Both the position numbers and the translations under genes were made by a program. From contig DAOTVD010000371.1 in the NCBI GenBank assembly GCA_034437075.1, positions 1 through 17,163 on the forward strand: DNA of 17,163 nt. Reading direction: 5' to 3'. The notes under the pieces were generated by a model. The model ran no database searches. It worked only from the letters and a program-made list of their open reading frames with translations, and was not told where the DNA came from. The DNA comes from DAOTVD01 sp034437075. Lineage in GTDB: Bacteria > Chloroflexota > Anaerolineae > Aggregatilineales > J027. Shown piece by piece: positions 1-6,531 of this stretch (positions are counted from its first letter, which is position 1; the number at the start of each line of letters is the position of its first letter).

Positions 1-1974
1 ACCCCGTTGTTGTTCATGGGCAACCGCATTGACAACGAAATTGAGGGTGTACCCGCCATTAATGCAGACGGTGACGATGCGGCTGTGGAAAATGATGAAG
101 ATGGCGTCGTTAATTTCGACCCCGCCACACCGTATATCTTCATCTCGGGCACAACCGTTAATGTTGAGGTAGAAGTCTTTAACAACAATGGGCAAGATGC
201 TACGCTCATCGCCTGGTTCGATTGGGACGGCGACGGTGTATTCGACACAACACCGCCACCGGATGACCCCGCAACGACAACGCGCGATGAATCGCTGGAT
301 GTCGAATACTTCCAGGTTACTGTGCCGCCGAGCGCGAATGTGCAGTTCGTACAAGTTCCGGTACGGGTGCCCATTGGTGCAGACATCGTGAATGGCGGCA
401 ATGGCCTGGATACCAACGGGACATCCTACGCACGCTTCCGTTTGACGACTGACCCGATGGATGTCGATGATCCGACCGATGCCGATGGCCAAGCGCGTAA
501 CGGTGAAGTCGAAGATTATCCCATCGCAATCGCACCGCCAGGCTTGGCCATTACCAAAACGGACAACGCCAATAGTATCGTGATAGGCCAACAGACAACC
601 TATATCGTGACCATCACCAACAGTGGGCCAGACCGGTTCAACCAGCGCTTCGAAGACATTTTGCCCACAGCGAACCCAGATGGTTTTGACCCGGCAACGG
701 TCTCTTGGACATGTACACCCACGGGGGCAGCCAGTTGTGTAGCGGGCTCGCCACCGGGCACCACCGCCCAAGGCACCAACCCCGACATCATCGCGAATAT
801 AGACATCGCGCGCGGCGCACAGATTGTCTATAGCATCACAGCCGCGCTACGGCCTACACATCAACCCGCTACACTGGTAAACACCGCCAGGTTGCAACCC
901 AATGGCCCCGAAGCTACAGATACCAATGGCGTCATCTTTGACCCGCCCCAAGGCCAGAAGGTTGGTGTAGTGCAAGGTGGTGGCACCCTCATTCGCTGGA
1001 CGCAAGTCTGGATCAACACGGCGGCCCAAGATCAAAATGCCACCATTCGCGACCCCATTCGGCCTGGCCAAATCTTTGACCCGGCCACGGCTAACTTAAC
1101 CTGCACGGGCAATACCTGCTTCTATGACGCAGCGAATAACCAAATCGTATGGCAAGGGGTGGTGCCTGGCACAAATGCTGGCCCTGGGAATAATCAAATC
1201 ACCATCTCCTTCACGGTCAATATTCAGGGCGGCCCGGTTAGCTCTGGGCAGTTCCAAAATATTGCCACACTGACACAAACACCAGCGGGCGGTGGCTTTG
1301 CAGCCTTTGCACAGGCACCTATCCAAATTGCCGTGGCGGGTGTCGTCGATTTGGGTAATCCCCCGGGTGCGCCTGATACACCTGATACACCTGATGATCC
1401 ACAGATCACACAAGCAGACCCGGCCATCAGCAAAGCAGGTTCGCCCTTTGCCGCTGCGCCGGGTGAGATTGTCGTCTGGACGATCACGGTCAATAATCCT
1501 GGCACGGCTCCCTATGTCAATGTGTCGGTGACGGATAGTGTCGCGCCCCAATTCGACGTTCTGGACGCGACCAGCAGCCAAGGCGCGGTAACCATCAACG
1601 GGCAAGATGTGCTGATTACGGCACCTGTACTCAACCCCGGCGATACGATTGCGGTTCAAATTCGGACGCGCTTGCGCAATGCGCCGTTACCGCCACCCTT
1701 CGCTGCCCAAGGCTTCGAAGCGGCCTGCCAGGGGATTGTGCAAGTGGTGCAGAATTTCGCCTGTGTGACTCATGACGCTTCACAAGACCTAACTTGTGCC
1801 GAGGCGAATATCATCTGCCCGCCAGACACGTTGCCCGCGACAGGTGAAATCGACCAAACGCGGGCAACCGCAGGGAGTGACGTACGCGCATTGCTAGCGC
1901 TTAGCCTGATGGTAGTTGCGCTACTGAGCTTGGGCGTGGGCTGGTGGCGGCGGCGGCGCGTGGTCATGGAATAG
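1..1974 (+). CDS. GEVED/DUF11-domain surface protein with LPXTG-like sorting signal (5' partial)
   Basis: The reading frame is open to base 1, so the N-terminus and any signal peptide lie outside the window. Seen, numbering codons from base 1: a Ca-binding-like FDWDGDG motif at 73-79 and a GEVEDY motif at 168-173 mark a GEVED-type domain; DUF11-like beta-sandwich repeats follow (about 182-290 and 473-580), with a looser repeat between them. A low-complexity PDTPDTPDD hinge precedes the last repeat. The C-terminus has LPATG (611-615), a hydrophobic helix (about 631-649), then four arginines, which is the layout of a sortase-processed anchor. Family knowledge: such proteins are secreted adhesin or envelope components; no catalytic residues are visible. 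A strong terminator follows, so it is transcriptionally separate from the sugar genes. The exact function is unknown. Confidence 0.85.
   Translation, partial: TPLLFMGNRIDNEIEGVPAINADGDDAAVENDEDGVVNFDPATPYIFISGTTVNVEVEVFNNNGQDATLIAWFDWDGDGVFDTTPPPDDPATTTRDESLDVEYFQVTVPPSANVQFVQVPVRVPIGADIVNGGNGLDTNGTSYARFRLTTDPMDVDDPTDADGQARNGEVEDYPIAIAPPGLAITKTDNANSIVIGQQTTYIVTITNSGPDRFNQRFEDILPTANPDGFDPATVSWTCTPTGAASCVAGSPPGTTAQGTNPDIIANIDIARGAQIVYSITAALRPTHQPATLVNTARLQPNGPEATDTNGVIFDPPQGQKVGVVQGGGTLIRWTQVWINTAAQDQNATIRDPIRPGQIFDPATANLTCTGNTCFYDAANNQIVWQGVVPGTNAGPGNNQITISFTVNIQGGPVSSGQFQNIATLTQTPAGGGFAAFAQAPIQIAVAGVVDLGNPPGAPDTPDTPDDPQITQADPAISKAGSPFAAAPGEIVVWTITVNNPGTAPYVNVSVTDSVAPQFDVLDATSSQGAVTINGQDVLITAPVLNPGDTIAVQIRTRLRNAPLPPPFAAQGFEAACQGIVQVVQNFACVTHDASQDLTCAEANIICPPDTLPATGEIDQTRATAGSDVRALLALSLMVVALLSLGVGWWRRRRVVME
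1372..1398 (+). repeat. 9-bp tandem repeat coding a PDT hinge
   Basis: CCTGATACA occurs twice in a row, followed by the variant CCTGATGAT. It encodes a Pro-Asp-Thr-rich hinge between domains of the surface protein. It is a short in-frame microsatellite that could vary in copy number, with no evidence of other function. Confidence 0.6.
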
Positions 1975-1993
1975 AGATAAAGTCCACAGCACT

Positions 1994-2048
1994 AGCTCAC
2001 TAGAGTGCCCCTCAATAGAGTAGGGCGCTCCGGTGAGCTTTTTTATTT
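1994..2048 (+). terminator. Rho-independent terminator after the surface-protein gene
   Basis: An outer stem AGCTCAC (1994-2000) pairs with GTGAGCT (2033-2039), and an inner stem GAGTGCCC (2003-2010) pairs with GGGCGCTC (2023-2030) with one G-U pair. A T-rich run follows immediately (2039-2047). It sits 20 bases after the stop codon and separates the surface-protein gene from the sugar locus. Confidence 0.85.
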
Positions 2049-2099
2049 ACTGCTGAAATGTCTAACGCAATACATGCAGCAGTACGCATCTGTAAATAA

Positions 2100-2128
2100 T
2101 TGACACCCCAAACCGAAACAATTATAAT
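2100..2128 (+). promoter_or_regulatory. Consensus sigma-70 promoter for the SBP-like/sorC operon
   Basis: TTGACA at 2100-2105 and TATAAT at 2123-2128 are both perfect consensus hexamers with the optimal 17-bp spacer. The predicted transcription start is near 2135, about 30 bases before the ATG at 2166. The possible TTG start at 2100 is part of the -35 box, so it cannot begin a protein made from this promoter. Confidence 0.85.
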
Positions 2129-2130
2129 TT

Positions 2131-2144
2131 TGCACAAAAGTTCA
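2131..2144 (+). promoter_or_regulatory. Operator-like palindrome over the +1 region (predicted SorC site)
   Basis: TGCACAAAAGTTCA lies two bases after the -10 box, over the predicted transcription start. Read on the minus strand it is TGAACTTTTGTGCA, which matches the palindrome at 4243-4256 (TGAACAATTGTGCA) at 12 of 14 positions. Family knowledge: SorC/DeoR-type regulators bind short inverted repeats near promoters. The position suggests autorepression of the regulator operon. Binding by this SorC protein is inferred. Confidence 0.65.
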
Positions 2145-2165
2145 ACAATAATATTTTGTACACTC

Positions 2166-3239
2166 ATGAGAATCCTTGCACCGAATGATCCCGCTCTTAA
2201 TGCGTTAGAAGCCTTACTGGCCCAGCGTGTTGATTGGGGCACTTCTGTGACCATCATCCCCTGGGAAAACTACCGCGATGTCCTGATGGAGACTTTGCAA
2301 GCCGATGTCCCGGCTTATGAATTGGTGTGTGTGCCGGGCCATATCTGGCTGCCCGAACTCGCGACCGCTGGTTATCTGGCGCCCTTGGATGACCTCGCAT
2401 CGGGGGCCGCCCTGCAAGCCTATAATAAAGCTGATTTGCTGCCCTTGGCCGCGCGTGAAGGATATTATGAAGACCGTTGGTATATGTGCCCATTATTTTC
2501 AGATGGGCATATCGTGTTTTATGATCCTGAATTAATCGCGCTTGAGGGCGATGTACCGACCCTGAGCACGCTGCGAGTCGCGGAACTCGCCGCTGCGCAC
2601 CACAACCCGCCAAACCGCTATGGCATCGCCTTGAAAGCCCATCCCAGCGAAATCTGCCTGGACTTTTTGCCCTATTTACGCGAAGCTGGCGCCACCCTGC
2701 TCACGGCTAATTCGCCCGAAGGCATCGCCGCCCTAGAACGCTATTGCGCGTTACGGGCCTACGCCCCGCCGGATACCCATACTTATGGCAATGCCGAAAT
2801 TGCGGCGGCCATCCAACAAGGCAAAGTCGCCCTAGCGACGACCTGGGGCGGGCAAGCTGCGCCGCTTTATTTGCCAAAGAATAGCGGCTACAGAGCGGCG
2901 GTCTTTCCGAAACCATGGAACGCCACCTGGGGCTTATGCATCCCGGCCCATGTGGCAGACAAAGCCGCTGCTGCCGAACTGCTTTTGCAAGTGACCGGGC
3001 CAGATGTGGACCCCGGCGTTATCACGGCTGCGGGTAGCCCGGTGCGCATATCAAGCTATACCTTAGAAAACGTGAAAACCTATCCCTGGTTGGCCGCACA
3101 ACGCAAAATGCTCGAAACCGCCGAGATGCTGCCCCTGCGGCCCGACCTGGGAATCTATCTGGGCGCGGTGACCGAAGCCGTTACAGCGGCCTTCACTGGG
3201 CAAAAAACACCAGCCGAAGCCCTCGGCGGATTGCCATGA
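2166..3239 (+). CDS. Solute-binding-protein-like (family 1 type) polypeptide without signal peptide
   Basis: The protein is 357 aa from the ATG at 2166. The in-frame TTG at 2100 is rejected because it lies in the -35 box. The sequence resembles the fold of family 1 extracellular solute-binding proteins: an N-terminal strand beginning RILAPND, a region with YELVCVPGHIW then LAPLDDL, a mid-domain GYYEDRWYMCPLFSDGH stretch, and ATTWGGQAA before the C-terminal lobe. There is no hydrophobic N-terminal segment and no lipobox cysteine, so it is predicted to be cytoplasmic, which is unusual for this family. No clear Shine-Dalgarno sequence is visible. Its stop overlaps the regulator's start (ATGA), implying translational coupling. 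It may be a cytoplasmic ligand sensor partnering SorC, or a binding protein that lost its signal. Family assignment is by eye and moderately sure. Confidence 0.75.
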   Translation: MRILAPNDPALNALEALLAQRVDWGTSVTIIPWENYRDVLMETLQADVPAYELVCVPGHIWLPELATAGYLAPLDDLASGAALQAYNKADLLPLAAREGYYEDRWYMCPLFSDGHIVFYDPELIALEGDVPTLSTLRVAELAAAHHNPPNRYGIALKAHPSEICLDFLPYLREAGATLLTANSPEGIAALERYCALRAYAPPDTHTYGNAEIAAAIQQGKVALATTWGGQAAPLYLPKNSGYRAAVFPKPWNATWGLCIPAHVADKAAAAELLLQVTGPDVDPGVITAAGSPVRISSYTLENVKTYPWLAAQRKMLETAEMLPLRPDLGIYLGAVTEAVTAAFTGQKTPAEALGGLP

Positions 3240-4177
3240 ACAACGATAATCAAGAGTTAATGATCCGCGCGGCCTGGATGTATTACAGCGATAACATGAC
3301 GCATGAACAAATCGCGCAAAAATTGCACCTTAGCCGCGTGAAGGTGACGCGGATGCTGCAAAAAGCGCGCGAAGAAGGTATCGTGGAAATCAGCATCACG
3401 TATCCACTCCCCCTAAACCATCGCCTTAGCCAAGAGCTTGAAGCCAATTTCAACCTCAACGAAGCCGTTATCATCCCAACCGGGCAAACATACGATATGA
3501 CGCTTAAAGAAACGGGCCGCGCGGCGGCGGATTATCTCAATCATGTGATCGAGCCCGGTTGCCGGGTGGGTTTTGGCTGGAGTACCACGGTTAGCCATAT
3601 GGGGGCCCATTTGAGTGCCCCCACCAAACGGATAGATTTTTCCGTGGTCGATCTGATGGGCAGCATGTTAGGGCGTAGTAATCCGTATAGCGTGAGTGGC
3701 AAAATTGCGGAAACCTACGGTGCTACGCTTTATCCTCTGACCGTGCCGATTGTCGTGCGCAACAAAGAAGCCTATGACGCAATCATGAATGACCTGAATG
3801 TTCAACACAGTTTTGAGCTTGTGCGCAGTTGCGATCTGGGTTTTGCGGGCGTGGGCAACATGGGCATCACAAGCACGCTCGTGCAATCCAATTATCTGAC
3901 CCCCGAAGAAATGGACAATATCCATAAAGATGGGGCGGTGGGTGATATTCTGATGCGCTACTACGATATTGACGGTAACCCAGTGCCGACAGTTATGGAT
4001 GACTTCGTGATTGGGCTCACCTGGGCAGAATTGAAACGCTTACCGCGCGTGGTGGTGGTGGCGGTTGGCCAGCACAAAATCGAGCCAGTTGTCGGGATTT
4101 TACGCAGCGGGATTTGTGACGTGCTCATCACGGATGCCGAAACCGCCGAGGGCGTTTTAGCATATTCTGCCCCTTAA
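3236..4177 (+). CDS. SorC-family sugar-responsive transcriptional regulator
   Basis: The protein is 313 aa, a normal length for SorC/DeoR-type regulators. A winged helix-turn-helix lies at about residues 9-52, with the pattern MTHEQIAQKLHLSRVKVTRML (21-41) split over the two helices. A sugar-binding domain (PF04198-like) fills roughly residues 57-312. Family knowledge: these proteins are usually tetrameric and bind phosphorylated sugars as effectors. Here the effector may be a phosphorylated pentose made by the kinase/isomerase pair (inference). The ATG overlaps the stop of the upstream binding-protein-like gene by ATGA. Related palindromes lie at this operon's promoter and downstream of the transporter promoter, so it likely regulates both. 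It ends just before that second promoter. Confidence 0.92.
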   Translation: MNNDNQELMIRAAWMYYSDNMTHEQIAQKLHLSRVKVTRMLQKAREEGIVEISITYPLPLNHRLSQELEANFNLNEAVIIPTGQTYDMTLKETGRAAADYLNHVIEPGCRVGFGWSTTVSHMGAHLSAPTKRIDFSVVDLMGSMLGRSNPYSVSGKIAETYGATLYPLTVPIVVRNKEAYDAIMNDLNVQHSFELVRSCDLGFAGVGNMGITSTLVQSNYLTPEEMDNIHKDGAVGDILMRYYDIDGNPVPTVMDDFVIGLTWAELKRLPRVVVVAVGQHKIEPVVGILRSGICDVLITDAETAEGVLAYSAP

Positions 4178-4186
4178 AACATGTGT

Positions 4187-4215
4187 TTGAAAATATCAAA
4201 AAAAAATGCTATTCT
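4187..4215 (+). promoter_or_regulatory. Extended -10 promoter for the transporter/catabolic operon
   Basis: TTGAAA at 4187-4192, a 17-bp spacer rich in A, and TATTCT at 4210-4215 preceded by TGC, giving an extended -10. The predicted start is near 4222, leaving a leader of about 80 bases before the ATG at 4301. It lies immediately after the sorC stop codon, so the catabolic operon can be transcribed independently of the regulator. Confidence 0.7.
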
Positions 4216-4242
4216 TATAGCACTGTACCAAGATGCACCCTC

Positions 4243-4256
4243 TGAACAATTGTGCA
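4243..4256 (+). promoter_or_regulatory. Operator-like palindrome in the transporter leader (predicted SorC site)
   Basis: TGAACAATTGTGCA is a 14-bp palindrome with a single mismatched pair, centred on ACAATTGT. It lies about 20-35 bases downstream of the predicted transcription start, a position compatible with repression by blocking initiation or elongation. A near copy in the opposite orientation sits at 2131-2144. A wider inverted repeat, ATGCAC (4233-4238) with GTGCAT (4252-4257), overlaps it. Confidence 0.65.
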
Positions 4257-4300
4257 TTTTGGCGCAGATAACAATCCTTACTAGTTCTTGGAGATTTTTT

Positions 4301-6472
4301 ATGTTATTAAAGAACCTAAAGTTAGTGGGATTTGCTACGATCATCATTGCCCTACTGATGACGACCGTACCTACAGCTTTCCTTGCCTCGGATGTACCCC
4401 AAGCATCCCCCATTTCGCAGCAACAAGACGTTCCCGAAGCTTTCGCTGGTGATGCGGCGCCAACCGTTATCATCGTGCGCCAACTGGATGATGGTGCCTT
4501 TATGCAACGCTACCTGGCCGGTGCGGCTTCGATGGCCGAAGAACTGGGCATCGAGTGGCGCGAATTTAACGCGCGTGGCGACGATGCCGAAATGATTACC
4601 CAGATGGAAAACGCCATCAGCGAACAACCCGACGCCATCCTGGTGAGCCATGGCGCCACCGAGGCCATGACAGAACTCATCAACGTAGCCGTTGAACAGG
4701 GCATTCATGTGGCGACCTTCGACACCATCGTGAATAACCCGGATGTCCCCGAAATCGAGCAAGATGACATCCGTATTGGGTTTGATCTCATGCAGCATGT
4801 CACGCAAGAGACCAACGGCGACGCCAATATTGTTTACCTCAACATCCTGGGTATTCCGCCGCTAGATAAGCGCGACCGTACCTATCAGGACTTCATCTGG
4901 CGCTATCCTGGGCTGGAAGAAGAAGTGATGGCCGGTGCGCTCTCCGAGAGTGTGGCCGTGGATACGCAAACCCGTATGGAAGCCATCTTGGGTGAGTTCC
5001 CCGAAGCCGACACCGTCGTGGCGATGTGGGATGAACTGGCCAAGGGTGCCGTACAAGCCATCAACCAGGCGGGCCTGAACGAAGAAGTCAGCGTGTACGC
5101 GGTGGATATTTCCGATGAAAACATCACCCTGATGCGCGAAGACGGTAGCCCCTGGCAGGCTGTTGTCGCAACTGACCCCTTCAACACGGGCCGCGTGGGG
5201 ATGCGCACGGCTGCCGCGTTGATCGGTGGTAGCGACCCCGGCAAATACATTACGGTCGCGCCGCAACTCATCACGCGCGATTTCCTGCTAGAAAATGACG
5301 TCACGAACATGGATGAACTGGTCGCCGCCATGCCTGCGTTGGGTGAAAGCCCCGCCAGTTGGTTCCCGTGGATGGAAACCGTCATCACCGAAAACGGCTT
5401 CGAGATGCCCGAATTGATCTCCGCTGGTGGTGGCGCTGCGCCGGCTGCTACGTTCACCAACCCCATCCCCGAAGACCTGAGCGGCTTTGCCGATGTCGAA
5501 CTGCCGGAAGCCTTCGCGGGTGATGAGACGATTGAAGTCATTGTCGTGCGCCAATTGGATGACGGTGCCTTTATGCAGCGTTACCTGGCTGGGGCGGGCG
5601 CTATGGCCGAAGAACTGGGCGTTGAGTGGCGCGAATTTAACGCGCGTGGCGACGATGCCGAAATGGTCACGCAGATGGAAAACGCCATCAGCGAACAGCC
5701 GGATGCTATTCTGGTGAGCCATGGCGCCACCGAAGCCATGACGGAACTCATCAACGTAGCCGTTGAACAGGGCATCCACGTGGCGACTTTCGACACCATC
5801 GTGAATAACCCGGATGTCCCCGAAATTGAACAAGATGATATGCGCATTGGGCTAGAACTGATGCAGCATGTCACCCGCCAGACCAACGGCGATGCCAATA
5901 TTGTTTATCTCAACATCTTGGGGATTCCGCCGCTGGATAAGCGCGACCGTACCTACCAGGACTTCATCTGGCGCTATCCTGGTCTGGAAGAAGTCGTGAT
6001 GGCCGGGGCGCTCTCCGAAAGTGTGGCCGTGGATACGCAAACCCGTATGGAAGCCATCTTGGGTGAATTCCCCGAAGCCGACACCGTCGTGGCGATGTGG
6101 GACGAACTGGCCAAGGGTGCCGTGCAAGCCATCAACCAAGCGGGCCTGAACGAAGATGTTCACGTCTATGGCGTGGATGTCTCCGATGAAAACATCACTC
6201 TGATGCGCGAAGACGGTAGCCCCTGGCAGGCTGTCATTGCCACCGACCCTTATAACACGGGCCGTATCGGCATGCGTACCGCCATTGCGCTGATTGGTGG
6301 CGAAGATGTCAGCAAGTTCATCACAGTGGAACCACAACTGATTACCCGCGACTTCTTGCTGGAAAATGACGTCACCAACATGGATGAACTGGTCGAAGCT
6401 ATTCCTTCTTTGGGTGAAAGCCCCATCAACTACTACGACTGGATGTTCCGGTTGATGCTCGAAAATCAATAA
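4301..6472 (+). CDS. Secreted sugar ABC transporter binding protein with two tandem binding domains
   Basis: The start at 4301 is chosen because GGAG (4290-4293) precedes it at 7 bases and it opens a signal peptide: LLKNLK, a hydrophobic core at about residues 8-20, and possible cleavage after AFLA (29). An upstream in-frame ATG at 4181 overlaps the promoter and is rejected. The mature 723-aa precursor holds two periplasmic-binding-protein type 4 domains of the RbsB kind, residues 45-358 and 402-715, gap-free and about 88% identical (about 36 mismatches in 314 by hand count). A Gly/Ala/Pro-rich linker of about 43 residues joins them. Usual family members have one such domain of about 300-350 residues. 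No lipobox cysteine is present. It is the first gene of the importer operon; the ligand is probably a pentose or modified pentose (inference from neighbours). Confidence 0.93.
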   Translation: MLLKNLKLVGFATIIIALLMTTVPTAFLASDVPQASPISQQQDVPEAFAGDAAPTVIIVRQLDDGAFMQRYLAGAASMAEELGIEWREFNARGDDAEMITQMENAISEQPDAILVSHGATEAMTELINVAVEQGIHVATFDTIVNNPDVPEIEQDDIRIGFDLMQHVTQETNGDANIVYLNILGIPPLDKRDRTYQDFIWRYPGLEEEVMAGALSESVAVDTQTRMEAILGEFPEADTVVAMWDELAKGAVQAINQAGLNEEVSVYAVDISDENITLMREDGSPWQAVVATDPFNTGRVGMRTAAALIGGSDPGKYITVAPQLITRDFLLENDVTNMDELVAAMPALGESPASWFPWMETVITENGFEMPELISAGGGAAPAATFTNPIPEDLSGFADVELPEAFAGDETIEVIVVRQLDDGAFMQRYLAGAGAMAEELGVEWREFNARGDDAEMVTQMENAISEQPDAILVSHGATEAMTELINVAVEQGIHVATFDTIVNNPDVPEIEQDDMRIGLELMQHVTRQTNGDANIVYLNILGIPPLDKRDRTYQDFIWRYPGLEEVVMAGALSESVAVDTQTRMEAILGEFPEADTVVAMWDELAKGAVQAINQAGLNEDVHVYGVDVSDENITLMREDGSPWQAVIATDPYNTGRIGMRTAIALIGGEDVSKFITVEPQLITRDFLLENDVTNMDELVEAIPSLGESPINYYDWMFRLMLENQ
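4433..5374 (+). repeat. Intragenic tandem duplication, copy 1
   Basis: This is the first copy of a binding domain inside one gene, coding residues 45-358. Every aligned position in copy 2 is exactly 1071 bases downstream, with no indels. The region from about 4800 to 5090 is almost identical at nucleotide level and differs mainly at third codon positions. Divergence is highest toward the 3' end. Confidence 0.92.
5504..6445 (+). repeat. Intragenic tandem duplication, copy 2
   Basis: This is the second copy, coding residues 402-715, in the same orientation and frame as copy 1. Non-synonymous changes cluster at both ends (about residues 406-430 and 623-715). A central stretch has runs of 37 and 53 consecutive identical residues separated by one substitution. 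Confidence 0.92.
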
Positions 6473-6488
6473 TCCGCTACGGATTTGG

Positions 6489-6516
6489 GGGCAGCCTTAG
6501 CAGGCTGCCCTTTCTG
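6489..6516 (+). terminator. Hairpin with short T tract between binding-protein and ATPase genes
   Basis: GGGCAGCC (6489-6496) and GGCTGCCC (6503-6510) form a perfect 8-bp stem with a 6-base loop, followed by TTTCTGT. A small ATCCG/CGGAT hairpin (6472-6484) lies just upstream. The weak T tract suggests partial termination or 3'-end protection, which would keep binding-protein mRNA above that of the downstream genes, as is common in such operons. Confidence 0.7.
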
Positions 6517-6531
6517 TAGAAAGTCTCTCTT

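Noticed and set aside
2100..2165. N-terminal extension of the binding-protein-like gene from a TTG start
   Set aside because: The TTG is part of a perfect -35 hexamer and the extension covers the -10 box and the operator-like site; it has no signal-peptide character.
4181..4300. Longer start (ATG at 4181) for the tandem-domain binding protein
   Set aside because: It would overlap the promoter and operator and place 40 residues before a clear signal peptide; the ATG at 4301 has a good Shine-Dalgarno.
5288..5833. Antisense open frames within the duplicated gene
   Set aside because: They are mirror-frame shadows of a high-GC-third-position coding strand, with no start signals or recognisable domains.
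4433..6445. Assembly duplication artefact
   Set aside because: The copies differ by about 36 residues plus many silent sites, keep frame, and are joined by a distinct linker, so a simple assembly error is unlikely.
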